This document shows positions 46,460-56,286 of a DNA stretch of 64,000 nucleotides, in pieces (the stretch's first letter is position 1; every line of letters begins with the position of its first letter). Below the pieces are notes generated by a model. The model was not told the DNA's origin, made no database searches, and saw only the letters and a list, made by a program, of their open reading frames with translations. The stretch is from Closterium sp. Naga37s-1 (Eukaryota; Streptophyta; Zygnematophyceae; Desmidiales; Closteriaceae). A program made the position numbers and the translations under genes. The stretch is from NCBI GenBank assembly GCA_947471745.1, contig CANJKZ010000549.1, forward strand, positions 134,001 to 198,000, written 5' to 3'.

Positions 46460-47029
46460 CACTCGCAACTGTCGCAGTGGTCCCCGCCTCCCTCTCCTGC
46501 AAACCCAAGACTCATTGACGAGACGACGGTGGGAGTAACTAGGATTCGTGATTTCGCGAACCTTGCATTCTAGAGGCTCAAACCATCGTACGGTCGTTTC
46601 CGTCCATGGTGGTACTATTTGTTGAGGCCCCACCTCTTCTCCACCTAGGCCTGTGGTATTTTTTTTCGGCGCTGGAGCGCCAAGCACATTCAGCATTGCG
46701 GTTCGTCGTCGTGCGTGCCACGATGGATCCCTTCTTATCGACAAGCATTATCCGCCAATCAAACCAGCTCCCCAAGCGTGACTGCTTGATACCACCTCGC
46801 CACCACACGTCTCATCCTGAAGGTTCACCTTGAAAGTTCACCCTGAAGGTGTAGAGATGGGGCCGCTCGTACTATATAAATTCGCGTCAGACCGTCTCCT
46901 CATTCAACAGCCACAGCCTCGCTGCATCCCTCCAGGGACGCTCCTTGCTCAGGCATTTTCTCACACATCCCAAGTCCATCTCATATTCGGCCATTTCTCG
47001 TTTCCATACTTCAGTTCTGCATCCCAGCT
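46460..47029 (+). promoter_or_regulatory. Promoter region of CHRD-like gene C with TATA box
   Basis: A good TATA box, TATATAA, lies at about 46873-46880, some 150 bases before the ATG at 47030. Upstream blocks match those of gene A (see 42460-43013). It also contains three successive variants of CTGAAGGTTCACC at 46817-46850. Confidence 0.65.
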
Positions 47030-47913
47030 ATGGCCTTCAAGCCGTTTCTCGCCCTCGTGCTTCTCGCACTTGCGGCGTGCGGCTGCAGCGCAGAAGATGA
47101 TGATATCGGCAAGAGAATCGGTAACCTGTCCTTTCTCGCCTCAACGTTTCCTCAAATGCCGCTGGCATGAAATCTTGCCGCACGATTCTTCTTTGGTTCT
47201 CCTTCCTTCAGCTGATATCTGTCGTCGTGAGTCGTTCGCTTTGGTCCGCCGGATCTTGGCTTGCTTGTCGCAGGACGCGTGGCGACAAGGATGAATGGCG
47301 TCCGGGTCGTGCCCCGCAAAACGGGCGACACCAAGTCGACGGGTGCTCTCAGTCTCGCGTTTTTTAGGTGAGTTCTCTATCATCTTGCCCTTCCCGACAT
47401 TCGCTCCAATGTCGGACATTTCGCCTCCTTGCTCTCTCGCTCTAACCGTCGCATCAGTCGCCGTAGCATTCGTCACCCCGCCGCGTGTGCACAACGGTCG
47501 CATTTTATTAGAGTCGACCAATTAAATGTTCCTCTTTCGCGCGGCGCAGGGACGAAGACGTGACGTTCAACGTGCGTTACCACGTGCGCGTCACGCAGCG
47601 CGGCAAGGCCGCGTTCCCCACCCTGGCCTCCGTGCATACTGGAAGGGCTGGCACCAACGGCGCGGTTCACATCGAGTTCCCTACCAACTGGAAAAACGTA
47701 ACGGCCGACCCACAGCCTGTGCGCGGCACGAAGATCTACAAGTACGAGGTCGCGGGGGAGTGGAGGAACGCGGCGAGCATCACTACGGCGTCGGGGAAGA
47801 CTCTGGAGAAGGAGATGAGGGCTATTCTTAAGAAACCGTCCGCTTTCTACGGGCTCGTCACGTCCCCCTCGCACCCCAACGGTGCCATTCGCGGCCAGCT
47901 TTATCGCAGCTGA
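47030..47913 (+). CDS. Small secreted CHRD-domain-like protein C (182 aa, 3 exons)
   Basis: Exons 47030-47120, 47274-47367 and 47550-47913 join in frame with GT-AG borders and the same phases as A and B. The signal peptide is MAFKPFLALVLLALAACGCS, followed by an acidic start (AEDDDIGKRIG). Exon 3 contains NGAVHIEFPTNWKNVT, SITTASGKTL and ends YGLVTSPSHPNGAIRGQLY. The coding part is closest to gene B, while the promoter is closest to gene A. This suggests either two duplication steps or exchange between copies. Role: probably an extracellular structural or wall protein, unproven. Confidence 0.83.
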
Positions 47914-48450
47914 GAGTGCTCGTTGCGGCAAAGAACGTACTCGCGGTGTGGTGGCTGGTTTTCGCATTGGCATGCGATGGTAATCGATGGTGGGTTAGTT
48001 GGGGTGTAGTTGGGAGGTGCTGGTAGCATTCTGCCTCTAAAATCTGTGTGTGCTTCTGCTCGTTGTTGCTTTAGCTTGGGGGGCGGTTGTGGTTGTGTAA
48101 TAAGACAGATGACTAATAAGCGTGTGCAAAGCTTGAATTGAATGGACTGCTTGGATTTGTCAAGGTGTCCCGTCCCAATGCCCGCCGCCGTTTGCACTCT
48201 GGGAAAAAAAATGTAGCCTTGTACGGTATATATGTTGCCTGCCATGGTTGTGCGGTTTGTGTGGTGTGTGGGATGGGAAGGTTTGGTGTGTGGCTTGTCC
48301 CCCTGTGGATGTGTGGTTTGCAGTGTGTGTGTCAGTTTCATGAGAGCATGCACAGGTGCATCATGCATGTGAGTGGGCTTTCTGCCCCTCCATTCTCATT
48401 ACCACTTCCTGACCCGACACAACCTTGGCTTCATCCACAATACATGCGCG
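47914..48450. other. Convergent intergenic region
   Basis: This lies between the 3' ends of plus-strand gene C and the minus-strand SRFR1-like gene, so it holds both terminators. No gene seen. Confidence 0.5.
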
Positions 48451-51400
48451 TCATGCACTATCAGTATCCCTCACCCGAATCCCACTAGCATCGCTCAATG
48501 CAGCTATCACGTGCCGCGTTGTGGGGAGCGTGTCCCGCACACTGGGCAGGTGGAATGGCGCTCTCTGTGTATTCTCAAACAGCCACGGGGACAGAACACT
48601 CTTGAACTCATCAAAGCTAGTCGCTAGTAGCCCTTCCCAATCCACCTGCCGTGGTCCGGTCAGGGGTGGAGTGGGGTGTTGTGGGATACGATGAATTAGC
48701 TAGGTGTTCACATGCAGAAGGGGAGAGGTGAGCAATGAAGGCTGTACCAGCGGCATTAGGAAGCGAGAAGAAGGGAGGAGGTGCAGAAATGCCATCTCAA
48801 TCAAACAGCGGGAACAGGAGGCTAGGATCAGAACGAAGGAGGCCGTACAAGCAGCACCAGGCGGGACTCACCAGGAGGTCCCGAGAGACATGCGCAGTGG
48901 TTTCCATGTCAGCAGCCATGGGGAGTTCGATGATGGAGGTGAGATGAAGGAACTAGGTGGCACCAGACGGGACTCACCAGGATATCTCGGGGAACGTGCG
49001 TTGTTGTTTCCATGTCAGCAGCCATTGAGAGGCTGATGATAGACATGAGACCCACCATGGCTGAGCCACGAGACAGCGGCATGAGCTGGAACCTGCGAGG
49101 CACAGCAAGGGGCGAATGGACGGGTGGAGCAGACAAGGTACAAGGGAATTCTAATACCTCTCAATACTTGATTAGCCCCACCATGGCTGAGCCATGAGAC
49201 AGCGGCATGAGCTGGATTCTGGAACCTGCGGGGCTCAGAGAGGGGCAAGCCGATGGGTAACATGGGGATTTGGGGACAACTCAAAACTTGATGAACACCA
49301 CCATGGCTAACCCACGGGACAGCGGCATGAGCTGGAACCTGCAGAGCACAGAGAGGGGCGTGGATAACCATGGTTTAGATGGCGAGGTGTGCTAAGCCAC
49401 AGCGAGGATCTAATCTGGGATGCGCCGGCGATACGCGTGCACGTGGGCGGCAGGTGGACCCGCGCGCCTTGGTCCGCGCGCGCGCCTTGGTTCGCGCGTG
49501 CGGTGGTGATATACATGCAGGCAGGGCAAAGGTGGACCCACCAATAGTAGGCAATGGCGATGATCTGATCCTGTATGCGCTGGCGGTACGCGTGCGGTGA
49601 CGTGGCCTTGGTGCGGTGGTCCAGTGCTGCTTCCATGAATCCCTGCCAGGCCGCTGTGAGCTCCGAGTCAAACGCGTTCCACCGTGTTGCATCGACGGGG
49701 GTCACCGTGTCAAAGTCAACTGCCAAGGGACTGGAATTGGTGGGAGAGGGGAAGAATGGGGAAGTGGTGATGGGGAATGCGAGGGATCGGGAGGGGAGAG
49801 AGAGGAACCGCGTCCCACCGCCCCGCGTCGATGGGGGTCACTGTGTCAAAGTCCACTGCCAAGGGACTGGGATGGGAAGCGGGGGTGGCAGGGGTAGGTG
49901 ATGGGGGATGGTTGTGTGATGTAAATGGGAGAGGAGAGCGGGGAAGCCACCCAGTCCACCGCCCCAAGTGGACTGTGGTGACCGTGTCTAAGTGCACTGC
50001 CTTAGGGCTGGGGTGGAGGGGGACGTGATGGGGTGCTGGTGATGTGATCGGGAGAGGAGAAAGGGAATGGACGGGAGGATTAAAAGAGGGGAAAGAGTAA
50101 GGAGAAGTGAGCAGCTTATAAGCAAAGGAAAAGGATCCGAGTATGCAAGGCAAACACAGGCATGGATATACAGATGCATGCACATGTGCACATGTGCATG
50201 TGTCATGTGTGCACGTATGCATATATGCATGTGTGTGACGAACCCACATGACTCACCGTTTCCGCAATCGAAACTCTGTGCCGCCCAGATCCTTCCTGCA
50301 CAGGAGGGTGGGTGGGCGGGCGGGAGGAAGGGCAAATAATGCGACTCGGGAGCAGCACTGGTGCACGGGGAATGCGAAGGAGGTACGAGGAAGGAAGGCA
50401 GCGCGTGAGAGCAGCTTGAGTGCTTATGACATGGTACGAGAATAGGAAGGAAGGTTGGGTGACGTGGGGAAGGTTGGGCACACAGCGGCGCTCAAAGCAG
50501 GGCTACCTTGGGATGAGGATGATTTGAGGATGCTTTTTGCAGGGCCTACTGTGCTTGCAACGCAGTGACATGTGCAAACCAGGTGGGAAATTACAAGGGT
50601 CTAGGATGGCAGGCAGGACATAGCACGGCAGGCAGGATATAGCACGGCAGGCGCACTAACCCTGGGAATGCCCGGCTGTAGCACGGCAGGCGCACGTAGA
50701 AGTCCCGACCAATCACGTTGAAGATCCCCTCGTGATCCTCCGCTGCCTCCAGCTGTTGGAATGTTCAGAGAACGTTCAACGATGTTTAAAGAATGTTAAG
50801 AGAATTTACAGGGAGAATCTGTAGTAACACTTCACTCCCACTGTCACACAAATCACGTTGACGAGCCCCTCTTGATCCTCCGCTGCCTCCAACTGTTGGG
50901 AGGCATGGGGGGATGGGGGTCATGGGGGCATGGGGGTCATGGGGGCATGGGGGGCATGGGGGGCATGGGGGGCATGGGGGGCATGGGGGCGTGAGGGCCA
51001 TGGGGGCATGGGGATCATGGGGGCATGGGGGGTATGGGGGGCATGGGGGCGTGAGGGCCATGGGGGCATGGGGGCATGGGGGCGTGAGGGGCGATGGAGC
51101 ATGGGAGGGGTATGGGTGGCATGTGTGATGGTGGTGCGCTGTGAGAGGGTGCTGCGCTTGCGTTGGGAGCACGCCTGGGGGGCGAAAGTGGAGCGAGGCG
51201 CATTCAACGGCTGGCGAGTGTTGTGTGTTTTGGGTTGACTCAAAACATGGCAGGCAGGTGAGTGGGTGATGCAATGTGAGAGGGTGGTGCGCTTGCGCTG
51301 AGGGCACACCTGGGCGCCGAAGGTGGAGCGAGGCACGTCGAAAGACTGGTGGGTGTTGGTGTCAAACGCCCTCTCTGATCGCAGCAAGCCTTGCCGCGTG

Positions 51401-54400
51401 ACGTTCACCGCCCTGTGATGGGAGGGGAGGGAGGGGAGGGAGGGAAGGGAGGGAAGGAAGACGGCATGTAAAGAGCAGGGCAAGAATATAGGGGCTGCTG
51501 TGAAGTAACCAGCCAGGGGATGGTGTGAGTTGCGGTGACATGGTAAAAGTACCCCAAGTGAGTGGTACTTAAGTTAGGAGGCAAGGCAACTCACTTGGGG
51601 TAAACAGCGAGGTAGTGAGTGGTGCCCATGACCCATGTGAAGATGGGCGTGTCGGTGCGATACAGCATGTCTTGGAAGCAAGACCCATGACCCGAGTACA
51701 GCATGTCTTGGAAGCAAGACCCATGACCCGAGTACAGCATGTCTTGGAAGCAAGACCCATGACCCGAGTACAGCATGTCTTGGAAGCAAGACCCATGACC
51801 CGAGTACAGCATGTCTTGGAAGCAAGACCCATGACCCGAGTACAGCATGTCTTGGAAGCATCTTACAGCTTCCACCGCTGCCCCTGGCTGAACGCCTTCC
51901 AGGCATCTGATACCTGCCTCCACGCCACCAGCACTCGGACCACATGCCGCCACACCACCAGCCCTGTGTGTTATTTCCACTCGATTCACAACTCACTTGG
52001 GGTAGACGGCGAGGTATCTCGCAGTGCCCATGACCCAGGTGAAGATGGGTGTGTCGGTGCGATACAGCATGTCGGCCGGCCAGCGCTGCCCTTTCCCAAA
52101 CGCCTTCCATGCAATGGGCTCCTGGGCCTCTGACACTTGCCTCCACGCCACCAGCACCCGGAACACATGCCGCCAGCTCGTCACCAGGTCAGACCGGTCC
52201 AAAGCACTCCGCCCACCCCCGCTGCCGCCACCGCTGCCGCCACCGCTGCTGCTTTGTCGGCTGCGACCCGTGCGCTGCCCGCCCTGCCTCTCCTGAAGCG
52301 CATGCTCCAGCTGCTCCTGCCACTGCTCATCGGGCCCATCCGGCCCGTGGGTGCCAAAGAGCAGAGGGGCGATGCGCATCTGATCCGCTATCAGCAGCAG
52401 CGTGCGCCTCACCTGCTGCATCACGTCCAGAGATGCCAGCCCTGCCATGCGCAGCTGAGGGGTGGAACAGGGGGGACGCAAGGGTTGGGGGTTATGAAAG
52501 CGTTGAGGAGGAAGGGGTGGGGGTTGTTGCCCACACCTGCTGCATCACGTCCAACGCTGCCAGCCCTGCCATGCGCAGCTGAGGGTGGGAGGGGGGGGTG
52601 GATGGGATGGTTAGGTTGAGAGAGGGATGAATGCGTTGAGGATCAGACGGGTGGGGGAAAGGTCTCTCACGTGCCCCACAGTCAGATCATACTTCCTGTG
52701 ACATGCATGCCTTGTCATGCCATGCCATGCCATGCCTTGTCATGCCATGCATGCCTTGCCATGCCACGCCATGCGCACCTGCTGGGTGTTGAGCAGCATC
52801 CCATCGGTGTTGTAGTGCGTGCGAGCACCAACCACGTCCGCCGCTTCCACCAGCTGCACTGCCGCCCCAGACAGGCGTGGCAGGCGCTGCCACGTGGCAG
52901 CATGCAACTGGTCCTCGGGAATCGCCAGCGGCACGAAGCCCTGCAGGTCCTCTGGCTTCCCCCCCGTGGCCCACTTGCCCTGACCCACGTGGCACACGTG
53001 GCATGGGTGGCAGGAAAGGGAGGAGAGGGAGGAGTGGGAGGAGAGGGGAGGAGGTGGGAGGAGAGGGGAGGGGAGGGGAGGGGAGGGGAGGGGAGGGGAG
53101 GAGAGGGGAGGGGAGGAGAGGGGAGGGGAGGAGAGGGGAGGGGAGGAGAGGGGAGGAGGAGACAATTATGTTACAAGCTGAAGCATTATCACTTGCATGA
53201 TTGTGCAGTGCAGTGCGTAGCAATGAGCTCGGTGGGAAGGCAATGAGTCCGATGGGCGAAGGAGGGAAGGCACCCGTGCTGCCCCGTCAGGGATCGCCCC
53301 TGACGCCATCCCCAAAGCCTCTCGCCCTCTCCCCCTCTCCCCTTCCCCGCCCCCCTCTCCTCCCCCACCCCCTTGTCTCACCCGCCTCTCCCTCCCACTC
53401 TTCCTCCCCCACCCGTTGTCTCACCCGCCACTCCTCATCCAGGTCATCGTCAATGCGGAAAGCAGAGAAGGGCTGGTCCAGGCGCGACACCATGTAGGCG
53501 AGCAGGTGGCGCTGGAAGAAGGTCCTCTCGCGGTATGACGTCTGCTCATCCGGTTGAACAGGCGATGAGAGCAGCTCGTCGTACAGGCGCATCTGGTGGG
53601 GTGGGGCCAGGGAGGGGAGGGGAGACGTGCATGTGGCTTTGGGTAGACTCGAGGTGCGAGCAGGTGGCGCTGGAAGAAGATTCTCTTGCGGTAGGTCGAC
53701 TGCTCGTGGGGCTGAGTGGGAGATGACAACAACTTGTCGTACAGGCGCATCTGATGGGGTGGGGCGAGGGAGGGGAGTGGAGCAAGTGGCAGACGGTGGG
53801 TGCATGGCATGTCGTGGTATGGTATCGCATGGCATGGCGTGGCAGGGCATGGCGTGACAGGGCATGGCGTGGCGTAACATTGCTGCATGTGAGGGAGAGG
53901 GACGGAGAGAGAGCTCACGGCAGCAGCATGTTTCCCCAGCACGTGCAGGCTGGAGGCCTTAGCGTGCATGATCTCCAGATTGCTGGGTCAGGGAGACGTG
54001 CTAGTTCATGCAGGTGAGAGCACGGCACGGCAGGACATGGCAGGCAGGGAATGGCAGGCAGGGCGTGGCATGGTGTGGCATGTCAGCGGCGCGGTGGCAC
54101 GGATGACTCACAGCAGCGGCATGTTCGCCCAGCACGTGCAAGCTGGACGCCTTGGCATGCATGATCTCCAGCTCGCCTGGGAACGCCTTCAGCCCCGCGT
54201 CTGCCATGGGAATCACTCCCCTGGCGAGGGAACGAGAAGAGGAGACAAGGTGCAGGAGAGAGGAGTGTTAGTGTTAACCCCTCGATCTCACATTTTGTAC
54301 TTGCACTTTTTATATCCTAGTGTAGTGTAGCTTGCACTTTGTGTTTGGTTGGGTGTACACCCACATACCAACCAGACCCAAATGTGATCTCCAAGCAATC

Positions 54401-56255
54401 TCCAACCCACCAATTGGAGATTGCCTTGGGATTACCCCCAATCCCTAGAGATTGCCCCCAGTTCCCGTCCCCATCCATTCCTTGCTCATCCTGGATGTAC
54501 TTAAAGAGCTTCAAGCTCATTATTAATCAATATATTCTCAGCTCAAGTTCTCACAAGGAGAACCATTTAGGGGGTAGAAGTCGAGACATGCAAGATTGAG
54601 GCCTGTGCATGCATGCATGATTTGAGGTCGCCTGGGAATGCTTTCAGCCCCGCATCTGCCATAGGAATCACTCCCCTGAAGAGTCGCACATGCACATAGA
54701 GGGAGAGTCACACATGCACATAGAGGGAGAGTCGCACATGCACACATCACAGATAGGAGGGCCGGGGAAGAGGAGACGAGACAAGGTGTGGGGGAGGAGA
54801 GGGAGAGGGAGGGAGAACAGAGAGAGCAATTGGAGGGTGGAAGTTGAGATGCGACGACGTGGGAGGAGTGATGGAGGGGTGAGAGGCGGAGGGGCGGAGT
54901 GGTGGGTGGTGGTGGTGAGTGGTGGTGGTGGGTGCTTACCAGTGGTCGCCCAGTAGTCGCTTCTGCAGCACCAGATTGTGATGCGTCTCCAATATCCTGC
55001 CAGGGACGTACACGAGTAGTAGGCAGCGAGAGAGTGCGAGGGAGTGAGTGCGTGCGAGTGACTGAGAGTGAGTAGCGAGCGATAGTGAGTAAGCCAGAGT
55101 GAGTGAAAGAGAGAAAAAAGGCAGGAAGGAACGCAGGAAGCACAAGAATGAAAGGCAGGGGACACAAGAAGCACAAGGCAGGAGACAAACGGAATCTGAA
55201 CGAAAGGGTGGTTCGGGAAGGAAGGCAGAGAGGCGAAGAGGCGGGGGCAGGCAGGAGGCAGGGAGGAAGGGAGGGAGGAGCAGAGGAGAGAAGAGTACTC
55301 ACTGCCCCAGCTGGAGGGAGAGCAGAAGGTCCCTCTCAGCGTGGTCTGTCTCCCCCAGCAGGCGGTGAGTCTATTTTTGAGTCGGCTAAAAAAAAAGCAG
55401 AGCAGGCAGAGCACATACTGTCCGAGTTCAAGCGAGAGCAGGAGGTCCGTCTCAGCGTGGTCGGTCTCCCCCAGCAGGCGGTGCAGGCGCCCCTTCTCCT
55501 TGCGCAGATCCGCATCCCCCGGGAGCAGCTCCACCGCCCGAGCCAGGTATGGCTGTGCCGGTCGGAACTGGTTCGAGCGCACCAAAGAGAATCCCTGCGG
55601 GGAGGAGAGAGGGGGGAGGAGGGGGGGGAGGTGGGGAAGGCGGGAAAGGGGGAAAGGCGAGGAGGGGAAAGGGGCATGGGTGCAGCGGGGAGCAGTGGAG
55701 AAGATGGTTGGGAGAAGGAGAGGGAGGCGAGGGTGCAGTGAAGCAACAGCCAAGCTCGTTTGACCCGCGATTCCACCTGCGATTTCACCTGGGGATGCAA
55801 GGCAGTTCACCTGGGAATCCATCTGGAATCCACCTGTGACTCAAATCCATCCCCCAGGCTGGGCTGGGCGGGGCGGGGCTGCTTGTCTCGAGTCTCACCA
55901 CGGCGCGGTTGAGGTCGGCGTCGTTCGGCAGCATGTGCAGCGCGGGCAGCAGGTCCTTCAAGGCGTCCCTGAAGCGAAAGCAGTTGTACGTGCTCAGGCC
56001 TGCTCCAAGGAAGAGAGGAGGGAAGGAGGGGAGCGGAGGTGGGGGGAGGGGGGGGAGAAAAGGGTGCTTTGCGGAATCTCCAGAAACGGAAACTGTTGAA
56101 AACGCTCCGCCTTGCACAGAAAAAAGGGGGGACGGAGAGGGTGTGTTTGACGGACTTCACAAGCGGTAACTGTTGGGCGTGCTTCTCCCGTAAAGTCGGC
56201 AGAAGCAGTGCCTATACACGCCCTTCTCAACACGCGCTTGCGTGCACGCACGCCC

Positions 56256-56286
<31 letters not shown>

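Noticed and set aside
52671-53880. Plus-strand frames (Gly/Arg- and Pro-rich) opposite the SRFR1-like exons
   Set aside because: The minus-strand exons in this span have matching phases and family motifs. The plus frames arise from GGAGG and CATGCC repeats.
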